Positions 8,709 to 17,278 of a DNA stretch of 64,000 nt are shown here, piece by piece. The stretch is from Draconibacterium mangrovi_A. Its GTDB lineage: Bacteria > Bacteroidota > Bacteroidia > Bacteroidales > Prolixibacteraceae. A model generated the notes under the pieces. It did no database searches. It was not told where the DNA came from and worked only from the letters and a program-made list of their open reading frames with translations. Position 1 is the first letter of the stretch, and every line of letters begins with the position of its first letter. Position numbers and translations under genes: made by a program. Location of the stretch: contig NZ_JBBIXN010000004.1 of assembly GCF_037646455.1 (NCBI RefSeq), positions 124,001 through 188,000 of the forward strand, in the 5' to 3' direction.

Positions 8709-9227
8709 ATGGAGAAAGTTCTCTTCACAGAAGAACAACGAAGCCGCAAATGGTGGCTCTGGATATTCTTTACTGCAGCTATTTTGTCGGTACTTATTCC
8801 AATGGGTATCGAAACAAAGCAAGGAGAATCTTTTGGAGTAGAACCATTAAACGATATCGAACCATCATTGCCGGGTATTTTATTTACGGTGGTAATGATT
8901 GGTGTCATGGTCATATTTATGATCAGCCGGCTTAAAACAAAAATTACCACAAAAGCTGTCTGGGTTTCTTTTTGGCCAATTATGCGAAAATGGAAAAAGA
9001 TTAGTGCTGAAGAGATCGGATCGTACGAAATACGAACATTTCGTCCTAAACGTGAATATGGCGGTCATGGTATCAAGCGCAGAAGAAGGGCCGGAAGTGC
9101 ATACACCATTGCAGGAAACCTGGGATTACAATTGCACTTAAAAGACGACAAGAAGATATTGATTGGAACTCAGAAGAAACAGGCTATAGAATACGCCATG
9201 CGCAAATTAATGGAAGGAGAGGAATAG
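8709..9227 (+). CDS. Membrane protein with PH-like C-terminal domain
   Basis: This 172-residue protein has two membrane segments (about 18-36 and 54-72). A beta-rich C-terminal domain (80-172) carries the motifs EIGSYEIRTF, YGGHGI and QLHLKDDKKILIGTQKK, which resemble bacterial PH-like (DUF6141-type) domains. It starts 9 bp after the SPFH stop codon, so the two are almost certainly co-transcribed and may act together at the membrane. The precise role is unknown. Confidence 0.75.
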   Translation: MEKVLFTEEQRSRKWWLWIFFTAAILSVLIPMGIETKQGESFGVEPLNDIEPSLPGILFTVVMIGVMVIFMISRLKTKITTKAVWVSFWPIMRKWKKISAEEIGSYEIRTFRPKREYGGHGIKRRRRAGSAYTIAGNLGLQLHLKDDKKILIGTQKKQAIEYAMRKLMEGEE

Positions 9228-9230
9228 AAT

Positions 9231-9398
9231 ATGGCGAAGAAAAAAACATTTGTTCTACGCGTTGATCCGGAAATGATGGCAGCAGTCGAAAAATGGGCTA
9301 CCGACGATTTTCGGAGCATTAACGGACAACTGGAGTGGATTATTCACAATGCCCTGAAAGATGCAAAACGTTTAAAGAAAACTTCAGACAATGGGTAG
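9231..9398 (+). CDS. Arc-like ribbon-helix-helix protein
   Basis: This 55-residue protein is too short for many gene finders. The N-terminal strand KTFVLRVDPEMMAAVEKWA followed by two helices (NGQLEWIIHNALKDA) matches the ribbon-helix-helix fold of Arc/MetJ/CopG DNA-binding proteins. It starts 3 bp after the previous stop. No toxin gene is next to it, so it is more likely an autoregulator of this operon than an antitoxin (inference). Confidence 0.75.
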   Translation: MAKKKTFVLRVDPEMMAAVEKWATDDFRSINGQLEWIIHNALKDAKRLKKTSDNG

Positions 9399-9534
9399 AT
9401 ACGATCATTATAAGAAGCAAAAACCAGGTTCAAAGAATTCGATTTCAAAGGTCAGGAATATTGCTTTTGTGTTGCTGGCAACACTGGCAATTATTGGTTT
9501 TCTGATCCGTTTAGTAATGGAAATCAGAAATTGA
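9391..9534 (+). CDS. Tiny single-pass membrane protein
   Basis: The reading frame of 47 residues starts 8 bp inside the ribbon-helix-helix gene (shared ATGGGTAG). A basic N-terminus (MGRYDHYKKQKPGSKNS) is followed by one hydrophobic helix (about residues 24-43). The overlap with the preceding gene suggests translational coupling. The function is unknown. Reality as a gene rests on the overlap and on the clear membrane topology. Confidence 0.5.
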   Translation: MGRYDHYKKQKPGSKNSISKVRNIAFVLLATLAIIGFLIRLVMEIRN

Positions 9535-9585
9535 TACCAATATATGGAACCCTATTAATTGATACCTTGAAAATATTAGATAAAG

Positions 9586-9795
9586 ATGAAAAAACATTTT
9601 AGCTGTCCAAAATGCAGTGGATGGGAATACGAGACAGATGAGATTCGTACAACTGGTGCTGGTTTTACAAAGTATTTCAATATCCAGAACCGACGTTTTA
9701 CAACCGTTTCGTGCAAACGTTGTGGCTATACCGAATTTTATCGTGCCGGACGCTCAGGTGGTGGAAGCAATGTTCTCGATTTCTTAACCAACTAG
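9586..9795 (+). CDS. Zinc-ribbon protein
   Basis: This is a 69-residue protein with two zinc knuckles, CPKC at 7-10 and CKRC at 43-46, which together form a treble-clef or zinc-ribbon fold. The intervening segment holds beta strands (AGFTKYFNIQNRRFTTV). It resembles small nucleic-acid-binding zinc-ribbon proteins of the YpzJ type. It is the last gene of the SPFH cassette. Whether it binds nucleic acid or protein cannot be told. Confidence 0.75.
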   Translation: MKKHFSCPKCSGWEYETDEIRTTGAGFTKYFNIQNRRFTTVSCKRCGYTEFYRAGRSGGGSNVLDFLTN

Positions 9796-10019
9796 TAGGT
9801 TGGGCCTTAACACACCCCAAAATCCTGACATTGATTCTTTGGGGAGCCATCTTCAAAAGAAGTGATTTTATGATTGTGCCTGTCGTGCATAGGCCAAGGC
9901 GATTATACACCCCTTTAACTTTACTTTAAATCCTTTACGCTAAACTTTTTAACATAGGAAATCCTGTTAAATTCACTTATTTTTGGTACGCTTTTCGAAA
10001 AAATAAAAAATAACATAAA

Positions 10020-11675
10020 ATGAACATTAGCGCATTGCAAAAAGAAAGGGCTAAATATCAGCCTAAAGTACCTAAATCGATAGTAGGTTCTGTTAAAATG
10101 ATAGAAGGCGAAAATACTCAATCAGTTGCCGATCAGGATGAAATACAAAAGTTATTTCCGAATACTTATGGTTTGCCATTGATAAGATTTGAAGCTGCAG
10201 AAGAAACAAAGGAACGCCCGGCGTTAAATGTTGGTGTGATACTTTCCGGTGGACAGGCTCCGGGAGGACATAACGTAATTTCAGGGATTTTTGATGGAAT
10301 TAAGAATATTAATCCGGAAAGTCGGTTGTTCGGTTTTCTTGGTGGCCCTTCCGGATTAATAGAGCATAAATACATTGAACTTACCAAAGAAATAATTGAT
10401 GAGTACCGTAATACCGGCGGTTTTGATATTATTGGTTCAGGAAGAACAAAATTGGAAGAAGAAAGTCAGTTCGACAAAGGATTGGAAATTGCAAAAGATC
10501 TGGCATTAAACGCACTTGTTGTAATTGGAGGTGACGATTCAAACACGAATGCATGTGTTCTGGCTGAGTATTATGCCAAAATAGATGCTGGTGTTCAGGT
10601 GATCGGTTGCCCAAAAACCATTGACGGTGACTTGAAAAACGAAATGATTGAAACTTCGTTTGGTTTTGATACAGCGACCAAAGTATATTCCGAGTTAATT
10701 GGTAACATTCAGCGCGATGCCAATTCAGCTAAAAAGTACTGGCACTTCATAAAATTAATGGGACGTTCAGCCTCTCATATTGCCCTGGAATGTGCCTTAA
10801 AAACACAACCAAACATTACTCTGATATCAGAGGAGGTAGCAGCAAAAAAGCAAACCTTAGCCGAAGTGGTTGAATACATGGCCGACATTATTATAAAACG
10901 TGCTGAAGACGGTAATAACTTTGGTGTGGCACTTATTCCTGAAGGTTTGATTGAATTTATTCCGGAAATGAAAACACTGATATCGGAATTGAATGATTTG
11001 CTCTCGGAGGGATCTGACTTTGAAAAAGAGTTCAAGCATCTTAAAAAAAGTCACCGTTTGGCTTGGATTGCTGAACATATTTCAGAAGAATCAGCAAAGG
11101 TATTTAAATCGCTGCCTACTGGTATTGCAACGCAGTTGACTCTTGATCGTGATCCACACGGAAATGTTCAGGTTTCATTAATTGAAACTGAGAAATTACT
11201 GGGTGAGATGGTTAAATCACTTTTAGAAGAACTAAAAGATAAAGGAAAATTCAGTGGAAAGTTTGGAACTCAATACCATTTCTTCGGATATGAAGGTCGT
11301 TGCGCTGCACCATCGAATTACGATGCCGATTATTGTTATTCGTTAGGTTTTACAGCCTCAGGACTTATTTCGGAAGGAAAGACCGGCTATATGTCATCGG
11401 TTAGAAATACGACTGCACCGGCAGCGGAATGGATAGCGGGAGGAGTTCCGATAACAATGATGATGAATATGGAAAAACGCCATGGTCACATGAAACCCGT
11501 TATTCAAAAGGCATTGGTTGAACTCGAAGGTGCTCCGTTCAAATATTTCGCATCGAAAAGAGGAGAATGGGCTTTCAATACGCAGTTTGTTTATCCCGGG
11601 CCAATTCAATATTTCGGACCAACCGAGGTATGTGATCCGACGACTGAAACATTGAAGCTGGAACAACAAAAATAA
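10020..11675 (+). CDS. pfp: Diphosphate--fructose-6-phosphate 1-phosphotransferase
   Basis: The enzyme phosphorylates fructose 6-phosphate with pyrophosphate in place of ATP, a reversible step of glycolysis. The 551-residue length fits the long PPi-PFK class. GVILSGGQAPGGHN (about residues 73-86) forms the diphosphate loop. VIGGDDSNTNA carries the second aspartate that excludes ATP. PKTIDGDL is the catalytic segment that replaces the PRTIDND-type motif. The upstream 224 bp holds no other gene, and a terminator follows 20 bp after the stop, so it is monocistronic. Confidence 0.95.
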   Translation: MNISALQKERAKYQPKVPKSIVGSVKMIEGENTQSVADQDEIQKLFPNTYGLPLIRFEAAEETKERPALNVGVILSGGQAPGGHNVISGIFDGIKNINPESRLFGFLGGPSGLIEHKYIELTKEIIDEYRNTGGFDIIGSGRTKLEEESQFDKGLEIAKDLALNALVVIGGDDSNTNACVLAEYYAKIDAGVQVIGCPKTIDGDLKNEMIETSFGFDTATKVYSELIGNIQRDANSAKKYWHFIKLMGRSASHIALECALKTQPNITLISEEVAAKKQTLAEVVEYMADIIIKRAEDGNNFGVALIPEGLIEFIPEMKTLISELNDLLSEGSDFEKEFKHLKKSHRLAWIAEHISEESAKVFKSLPTGIATQLTLDRDPHGNVQVSLIETEKLLGEMVKSLLEELKDKGKFSGKFGTQYHFFGYEGRCAAPSNYDADYCYSLGFTASGLISEGKTGYMSSVRNTTAPAAEWIAGGVPITMMMNMEKRHGHMKPVIQKALVELEGAPFKYFASKRGEWAFNTQFVYPGPIQYFGPTEVCDPTTETLKLEQQK

Positions 11676-11695
11676 GATTCGATTGATAAAATATG

Positions 11696-11741
11696 AAAAG
11701 GCTGTTTATTCGTCAATTGACGGATGGATGGCCTTTTTTTT
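11696..11741 (+). terminator. Intrinsic terminator of pfp
   Basis: The outer stem AAAAGGC/GCCTTTT encloses an inner palindrome CGTCAATTGACG and ends in eight T residues. It lies 20 bp downstream of the pfp stop codon. Confidence 0.7.
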
Positions 11742-11781
11742 GAAACCGGAATTTTCATACTCAGTGTCCGATGTGCCTGAA

Positions 11782-11816
11782 AGTTGCAACTACCAACTGC
11801 GACTGTTTACTGTTTA
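11782..11816. repeat. Degenerate 7-nt tandem repeat array at the end of the flavoprotein gene
   Basis: Five units in exact 7-nt phase: AGTTGCA, ACTACCA, ACTGCGA, CTGTTTA, CTGTTTA. The array overlaps the stop codon of the minus-strand gene at 11807. Other arrays with 7-nt phase occur at 17122, 17279 and 21407. Confidence 0.5.
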
Positions 11817-12382
11817 ATTCGTTTCAGCAACCAGGCCATATTCTCGGCCAGTGTACGGATGGTCTGCATGCCTTCGGCATCGTTGAGTACTTCTCCAGGT
11901 TGACTGCCAATGGCAAAATTCCAATAGCTCGATCCCGGAACGATCATCTGGTTGATCAGGAAAAAGTTGTTTATCGATTCGAAAGTGTGAAGTGCTCCGC
12001 CACGACGGACAGCAATAACGCCGGCTCCCACTTTTCGTTTTAGTAAGTGTCCGCTTGCGCGGGTAACATATCCGGCCACGTCGATTAATGTTTTAATTTC
12101 TGAGGTGACATCGGCAAAATAAACCGGCGATCCCAGGATAATTCCATCGGCTTCAATCATTTTCCCGATGCAAAAATTCAGGTGGTCATTTTTGATGTAG
12201 CATTTTCCGTCTTTTTTCTCCTTGCAGATTCCACAAGCCGTGCAGCCATGAACCGTTTTATTGCCCAGCTGAATAAGTTCTGTTTCAATGCCTTCCTCAT
12301 TAAAAATTCGGAACATTTCATTCAGCAGTGTAACTGTGTTGCCGTTTCTACGCGGACTTCCGTTAAAGGCTACAATCTTCAT
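11807..12382 (-). CDS. Flavodoxin-fold iron-sulfur flavoprotein-like reductase
   Basis: This 191-residue protein begins with the FMN phosphate loop FNGSPRRNGNT (5-15). It carries the compact cluster motif C-TA-C-GI-C followed by C seven residues later (about residues 48-62), as in iron-sulfur flavoproteins that bind FMN and a 4Fe-4S cluster. The segment LGSPVYFADVTSEIKTLIDV is typical of NADPH-dependent FMN reductases. Its physiological electron acceptor is not evident. It is separated from neighbours by a repeat array and 64 bp, so it is probably transcribed alone. Confidence 0.85.
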   Translation of the reverse strand: MKIVAFNGSPRRNGNTVTLLNEMFRIFNEEGIETELIQLGNKTVHGCTACGICKEKKDGKCYIKNDHLNFCIGKMIEADGIILGSPVYFADVTSEIKTLIDVAGYVTRASGHLLKRKVGAGVIAVRRGGALHTFESINNFFLINQMIVPGSSYWNFAIGSQPGEVLNDAEGMQTIRTLAENMAWLLKRIKQ

Positions 12383-12446
12383 AATGCGTTCATAATTAGA
12401 TAGAAAGTGATAAAATAATTTGTGTGAGAATTGATGCTTTCAGCTC

Positions 12447-13100
12447 TTACTGAGCAAAAACAAAAGAGATGATATTGGCGCCCATTTTTAGTGCTTTTTC
12501 GCGCAGATCGGCCGGATCGTTGTGTACATCCTCATCTTCCCAGCCATCGCCCAGGTCGGTTTCGTAGGTGTACAGGCAAACCAATCGGTCTTCGATAAAG
12601 AGGCCAAATGCTTGAGGCGGTTTGTTGTCGTGTTCATGAATTTTGGGAACGCCCTGGTCGAAATCGTATTTCTGATGAAAAATAGGATGGGAGGGAGGCA
12701 ATTCAACAAATTCTTTTTCAGGAAAAACCTTTTTCATCTCACGACGGAAATATTCATCCATACCATAATTATCATCCGCATGCAGAAAACCGCCAGCTTC
12801 CATGTACGCTCTCAAATTCATTGCTTCACTTTCCGAAAAAATGATGTTTCCGTGTCCGGTCATTTCCACATACGGGAAATTAAAGATTTCGGGGCTGCCC
12901 ACTTCAATTGTCGATGGTTCGGGATTGATATTCGTGCCTAAATTCTTATTGCAGTATTCAATCAGGTTGGGCAAGGCCGTTGGATCGGAGTACCAGTCGC
13001 CGCCGCCATTGTATTTTAACAGGGCAATTTTGACACTGCTGTTTTGAGCTGTGCCGGCCAATGCCATAACCAGAAACAAAAGAAAAATTTGAGTGCGCAT
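12447..13100 (-). CDS. DUF4159 domain secreted protein
   Basis: The 217-residue protein has a signal peptide (MRTQIFLLFLVMALAGTAQ, cleavage near residue 19-20). The remainder is one DUF4159 domain with a glutamine-amidotransferase-like pattern: NFPYVEMTGHGNI, GGFLHADDNYGMD and a Glu/Asp-rich end (DLGDGWEDEDV). DUF4159 proteins are common in Bacteroidota and their function is not established. The product is probably periplasmic. Confidence 0.88.
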   Translation of the reverse strand: MRTQIFLLFLVMALAGTAQNSSVKIALLKYNGGGDWYSDPTALPNLIEYCNKNLGTNINPEPSTIEVGSPEIFNFPYVEMTGHGNIIFSESEAMNLRAYMEAGGFLHADDNYGMDEYFRREMKKVFPEKEFVELPPSHPIFHQKYDFDQGVPKIHEHDNKPPQAFGLFIEDRLVCLYTYETDLGDGWEDEDVHNDPADLREKALKMGANIISFVFAQ

Positions 13101-13145
13101 AAATGTAATTTTCCGAAAAATACAATTCGTAATTGAAACAAAGAA

Positions 13146-13847
13146 TTAATCGTTCGCCAAATTAACGATGTGGCAGGCTACCACTCCTGCAGTTTCGGTA
13201 CGAAGACGAGCATTACCAAGCGAAATCTCTGTAAATCCAACGGATTTTGCCTGTTCCACCTCCTCCGGGCTAAAATCGCCTTCAGGACCAATAAGGATGA
13301 GTGCATCATCGCCGGCTGCAATTTCATTTTTTAAGTGGGCTTTTAAGCCATCGTTGCAATGAGCGATAAATCTTTTCTCGGGATGATCCTGCTGGAGAAA
13401 ATCTTTCAGTTCAGTGAGTTCATTTAGTTGAGGCAGGTAAGCTTTCAGCGATTGTTTCATGGCCGAAACCAGGATTTTTTCCAGCCGTTGCGGTTTTATT
13501 ATTTTTCGTTCGGAATGTTCGCTGATCAAGGGGGTAATTTCGTCGATACCGATTTCAGTACATTTCTCGAGGAACCACTCAAACCGATCGATGTTTTTTG
13601 TTGGTGCAATGGCAATGTGCAGCCTGAAATTTCTTTTTTCATAATCGGATTTGGCCTCAAGAATCTGAAGCATACAGTTCTTCTGATGTGCCTCCAGAAT
13701 TTCAGCCCTGTAAAAACCGCCCTTGCCATCAACGATTTGAACCTGATCGCCAACCGATAACCTTAACACTCGAACAGCATGCTTCGATTCTTCAGTACTT
13801 AGTGTGACGGTATTTCCAATGATTTCAGGAATAAAAAAGATTTGCAT
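13146..13847 (-). CDS. rsmE: 16S rRNA (uracil(1498)-N(3))-methyltransferase RsmE
   Basis: RsmE methylates N3 of U1498 in the decoding centre of 16S rRNA, using S-adenosylmethionine. The 233-residue protein has an N-terminal PUA-like domain (about 1-70). A SPOUT domain follows, with the knot motifs LILIGPEGDFSPEEVE and SLGNARLRTETAGV that form the cofactor pocket. Length and motifs match the family closely. It lies 55 bp from cydB and may share its transcript. Confidence 0.95.
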   Translation of the reverse strand: MQIFFIPEIIGNTVTLSTEESKHAVRVLRLSVGDQVQIVDGKGGFYRAEILEAHQKNCMLQILEAKSDYEKRNFRLHIAIAPTKNIDRFEWFLEKCTEIGIDEITPLISEHSERKIIKPQRLEKILVSAMKQSLKAYLPQLNELTELKDFLQQDHPEKRFIAHCNDGLKAHLKNEIAAGDDALILIGPEGDFSPEEVEQAKSVGFTEISLGNARLRTETAGVVACHIVNLAND

Positions 13848-13902
13848 CCGATTTCAATACTTGGTTTTCACAAAAATAGTCAAATCGATGAAACCGATAC
13901 TT

Positions 13903-14913
13903 TTAAACGCTTTTTGTTGGTTCGTCGTTAAACTTGAAAACTTTATAAAGATAAAACATCGAAGGAAAAATAATCACTATTCCAACGATTAGCGCGATCA
14001 ACAGATACAGTTGTACTTCGTGAGAGGCGCTAGCCGACTGCAATGTGATATCCGGGCCATTTTTAATTTTAACCAGCACCGGAAATTGAATTGCAAACCA
14101 ACCGGTAACGATCATGGTGGTTTGGAAACCTGCAGTCAGGCGAAGCATCAGTTTGTTGTTTGTCTTGAGATAATACCAAAATGCAGGAAGCGCAAGGGTA
14201 GCCAGAATAACACTAGCAATACTTGCTGGTGAATGCAGAAATTCGTAGAACAGGGGATGGCCGCTTGCCTGAGCCGCCGTGAAGACCATGGCACCTACCA
14301 CAACCAAAGCCAGTAACAATCGCTTTGCCACTTTCGAGAAATAGCGGATGTAGTTTTCGTCGTTGATTTCGCTTACCGTAAAAATACCGGCCAAAAAGGC
14401 AAATAACAACACAAGAAACAATCCCATACTCATCGAGAACCAGTTTAGCCAAGGGCGAAGATAAACGTCGTAAAATCCCAATTGATAGTCGAGCGTAATG
14501 TTTCCGAGAATAATTCCACCTAAGGTAACTCCAAGAAAGAAAGTGGTGAAGAGGCTGGAATATTGAAATACTTTCGAATATATCGCTTTTGGTGTCTCTT
14601 CATCAATATCGTAATGCCTGAAAGTAAATGCTGTTCCCCGAAAGATAATTCCGATAAGAACGTGCAATACGGGTATGTGCAGAGCCGTGAGCACTGTGGA
14701 ATAAACACTTGGGAAACCTACAAAAAGTATCACCACCACCAGGATCAGCCAAACGTGATTGGCTTCCCAAACAGGTGCTATGGCTCTGGAAACGATTCCC
14801 GAGGCTTTTCCTTTTGTAAGCAACTCCAGAATACCGCCTCCAAAATCGGCGCCACCCAAAACAACGTACAGTAGTAATGCAATAACAAGTACGAGTAAAT
14901 TAATTTCAGCCAT
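13903..14913 (-). CDS. cydB: Cytochrome bd ubiquinol oxidase subunit II
   Basis: CydB stabilises the haem-bearing CydA subunit in the high-affinity, cyanide-tolerant terminal oxidase. The 336-residue protein has about eight membrane segments and the family signature VLGGADFGGGILELL near the N-terminus. PVWEANHVWLILVVV is a further conserved segment. It overlaps cydA by 8 bp, showing translational coupling. No cydX-like small gene is evident downstream. Confidence 0.95.
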   Translation of the reverse strand: MAEINLLVLVIALLLYVVLGGADFGGGILELLTKGKASGIVSRAIAPVWEANHVWLILVVVILFVGFPSVYSTVLTALHIPVLHVLIGIIFRGTAFTFRHYDIDEETPKAIYSKVFQYSSLFTTFFLGVTLGGIILGNITLDYQLGFYDVYLRPWLNWFSMSMGLFLVLLFAFLAGIFTVSEINDENYIRYFSKVAKRLLLALVVVGAMVFTAAQASGHPLFYEFLHSPASIASVILATLALPAFWYYLKTNNKLMLRLTAGFQTTMIVTGWFAIQFPVLVKIKNGPDITLQSASASHEVQLYLLIALIVGIVIIFPSMFYLYKVFKFNDEPTKSV

Positions 14914-16216
14914 TGGTTTGGTACTTTAAATGCAACATTTTTATCTGTCTGCTTAACAACCAGATAACAACAAAACTAAGTAGCAAATACACTGCGGTAA
15001 TGGTATAAAATGTGTATTGGATTCCCGGCATCGGTGTTAATGAGTCTTTCGTTTTCATAATGCCGTAAATGATCCAGGGTTGCCTACCTACTTCAGTAAC
15101 AATCCAGCCTGCTTCAACAGCAATGAATCCCAAAGGAGTTGCTACAATAAGCAGTTTTAGCCACCAGCTTTTTTCAAGCCAGTGTTTCCATTTGTAGGTG
15201 CCGGCAAGGAAAATGACCGCAATCAGGATGAGAAACATGCCAATTCCGACCATCAATTGAAACGAATAGTGAGTGATGGGAACCGGCGGCCATTCTTCTT
15301 CCGGAAATTCTTCAAGTCCCTTTACTTCAGCATTAAAATCACCGTGTGCAAGGAAACTCAGAAAACCCGGTAGTTTAATAGCATATTTCACTTCTCGTTT
15401 TTCAACATCGGGGATACCTCCAATGATCAACGGTGCTTTTTCCTGGGTTTCGAAATGCGATTCGAAAGCCGCCAGTTTTGAGGGTTGTAATTTGGCCACA
15501 TTTTTTGCAGCCAGGTCACCGCTAATGGGTTGCAAAATAGCTGCCACCGATGCAAAAGCCAGTGCAATGGTTATTGCCTTCGAATGAATTTCGAGTTTAT
15601 TTTTCAAATATAAGATCGCATGTACTCCCGCAACTGCAAATCCTGTTGCCGAGAAAGCTGCAATGGTCATGTGGTGGGCCTGCGATAACCAGGCTTTGTT
15701 GAACATGGCTTTTACGGGATCGATGTTTATCGCCTGCCCGTTTACCCAATCGAAGCCCGAAGGAGCATTCATCCAACCGTTGGCGGCAACCACAAAAATT
15801 CCTGAGATGACACCTGATATCCCTACAATCATACCGGTAAACAAGTGTACTTTTTTGCTCAAACGGTTCCAGCCGTATAAGAACAGTCCAATCGCAATGG
15901 CTTCTACAAAAAAGGCTGTTCCTTCCAGTGAGAATGGCATTCCAAATATTGGGCCGGCGTGTTCCATAAAAGTTGGCCACAACATGCCCAGTTCGAAAGA
16001 AAGCATGGTACCGGAAACGGCACCTACGGCAAAGAATATTGCTACACCTTTTGCCCACGCCTTTGCAAGATCGAGGTAGACCGGATTGTTGGTTTTTAGC
16101 CACTTCCATTCGGCTACAAACATAAACCACGGCATTACCATGCCGATACATGCAAAAATGATATGAAATCCGAGCGAAACCCCCATTTGCATGCGGGCTG
16201 CCATAAATGTATCCAT
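14906..16216 (-). CDS. cydA: Cytochrome bd ubiquinol oxidase subunit I
   Basis: CydA carries haems b558, b595 and d and reduces O2 to water with quinol electrons. The 436-residue protein is the short Q-loop type (E. coli is 522). Seen in the sequence are SLGFHIIFACIGM with the first haem histidine (H18), the GRQPW signature (EVGRQPWIIYGIMKT), and the quinol-side segment TKDSLTPMP. About nine membrane segments are present. It heads the cydAB operon behind a 408-bp non-coding stretch. Expression under low oxygen is expected from the family, but no Fnr-like site was identified. Confidence 0.96.
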   Translation of the reverse strand: MDTFMAARMQMGVSLGFHIIFACIGMVMPWFMFVAEWKWLKTNNPVYLDLAKAWAKGVAIFFAVGAVSGTMLSFELGMLWPTFMEHAGPIFGMPFSLEGTAFFVEAIAIGLFLYGWNRLSKKVHLFTGMIVGISGVISGIFVVAANGWMNAPSGFDWVNGQAINIDPVKAMFNKAWLSQAHHMTIAAFSATGFAVAGVHAILYLKNKLEIHSKAITIALAFASVAAILQPISGDLAAKNVAKLQPSKLAAFESHFETQEKAPLIIGGIPDVEKREVKYAIKLPGFLSFLAHGDFNAEVKGLEEFPEEEWPPVPITHYSFQLMVGIGMFLILIAVIFLAGTYKWKHWLEKSWWLKLLIVATPLGFIAVEAGWIVTEVGRQPWIIYGIMKTKDSLTPMPGIQYTFYTITAVYLLLSFVVIWLLSRQIKMLHLKYQTNG

Positions 16217-16624
16217 GTGTTTTTATTTGTTATTTCTGTTTTCGCTTATTCAAACAGTTTAAAATCCATTCGGTTTGATGAAAAATGCACATTTTCCGCT
16301 TTTTATTGCACCTGGTATTTCATTTGATTGATCCACTGCATCTTAGTAAAATATGAATAAAATGAATTATATTCTGTGGAATGGTTACTTGCATTTAATT
16401 TGTTGATTATGAACAAATGATAAAAATAATGGAAATATTTCAAATCGACGAAGAAATTTGAGGAAATAAAAAAAGCCAGAATTCCCTGATGCAAATTATG
16501 GCTTTCAGGGAATTGAGAGGTGCGGCAAGTATGAAAAAGACCACGACCGGTAAAAAAAAGTCTGGTATTCAGTTGTTTGGATGGCAGAGAGGGGTCTCAT
16601 TTAGTAGCACGAAATTCAATTTAA
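16217..16624. other. Non-coding stretch between cydA and sixA
   Basis: No convincing gene. It should hold the cydA promoter, which I could not assign, and it contains the sixA terminator at 16472-16514. A 63-residue minus-strand frame at 16303-16494 has biased composition and no homology that I recognise. Confidence 0.6.
16472..16514 (-). terminator. sixA terminator with interleaved second hairpin
   Basis: Read on the minus strand, AAAGCCA (16499-16505 complement) pairs with TGGCTTT and runs into TTTTTTTATTT, a good intrinsic terminator. A second 10-bp stem, AATTCCCTGA/TCAGGGAATT (16480-16489 and 16505-16514), interleaves with it. The two folds cannot easily coexist because the connecting loops are only 1 nt or less. 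Confidence 0.55.
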
Positions 16625-17119
16625 CTACTTAAACATGCGTGGCACCAAATGAAATGCCAGATCTCCACTGCGCGCTTCCACATCATTCCAGTTGTTTACA
16701 TCAAAATCGATCCCAACCGTTGAAGTGGTAGGCATATCGCTGTTAAACGTTTTTAGGAGATTGGAAACGAAATAATAAAATCCGGGATTGTGGCCAAAAA
16801 AGAAAACCGTTTGGACATTCTCCGGCAGCTCGTTGATGATGTCCATAAACTCGCTTGTGGTCAGTCCATCGTATATGTCCTGCACTTCGCGGATATTGGC
16901 AGCATCATATTCCAGATTGTCGGCAAAATATCGTGCAGTTTTAATGGCCCGTTTTGCCGGGCTCGAGATCATCAGGTCGGGGATAACTTTTCTTCTGACC
17001 AACTCGTTGCTCACTAATTTTGCATCGCTTTTTCCGCGTGGGCGCAGATCGCGGTTAAAATCATCGTCGTAGCCGTAAGGAACGGCCTTTCCGTGCCGGA
17101 CAATTACTACTCGTTTCAT
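16625..17119 (-). CDS. sixA: SixA-like phosphohistidine phosphatase
   Basis: This 164-residue histidine phosphatase begins MKRVVIVRHGKAVPYG, where RHG holds the phospho-accepting histidine. A second catalytic histidine sits in FFFGHNPGFYYFV. SixA in E. coli removes phosphate from histidines of phosphorelay or PTS proteins. I chose the ATG at 17119, just before the RHG motif. A longer frame to 17185 would translate through a 7-nt repeat array and adds no conserved residues. It is divergent from the phosphodiesterase gene. Confidence 0.88.
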   Translation of the reverse strand: MKRVVIVRHGKAVPYGYDDDFNRDLRPRGKSDAKLVSNELVRRKVIPDLMISSPAKRAIKTARYFADNLEYDAANIREVQDIYDGLTTSEFMDIINELPENVQTVFFFGHNPGFYYFVSNLLKTFNSDMPTTSTVGIDFDVNNWNDVEARSGDLAFHLVPRMFK

Positions 17120-17121
17120 AG

Positions 17122-17170
17122 TCTGAAGTTTAAAGCCCGAAGTCGGAAGATCGGAGATAATACTCCGAAG
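17122..17170 (-). repeat. 7-nt tandem repeat array directly upstream of sixA
   Basis: On the minus strand seven units in exact phase read CTTCGGA, GTATTAT, CTCCGAT, CTTCCGA, CTTCGGG, CTTTAAA, CTTCAGA, then two bases (CT) and the sixA ATG. Five of the seven are variants of CTTCNGA. Confidence 0.6.
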
Positions 17171-17278
17171 TTGTTCACCTACCAACGGGCCATTTAAACA
17201 AATTTAGTTTATTTTGTCGAGCATTTAATGGATTTTACAAATTGTATAATGTGGTAGTCAAAGTCATAAAAGAAGGCT

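Noticed and set aside
9231..9398. Ribbon-helix-helix protein as an antitoxin
   Set aside because: The next frame is a 47-aa membrane protein that could resemble a small toxin, but the pair sits inside a larger SPFH operon and no known toxin fold is seen.
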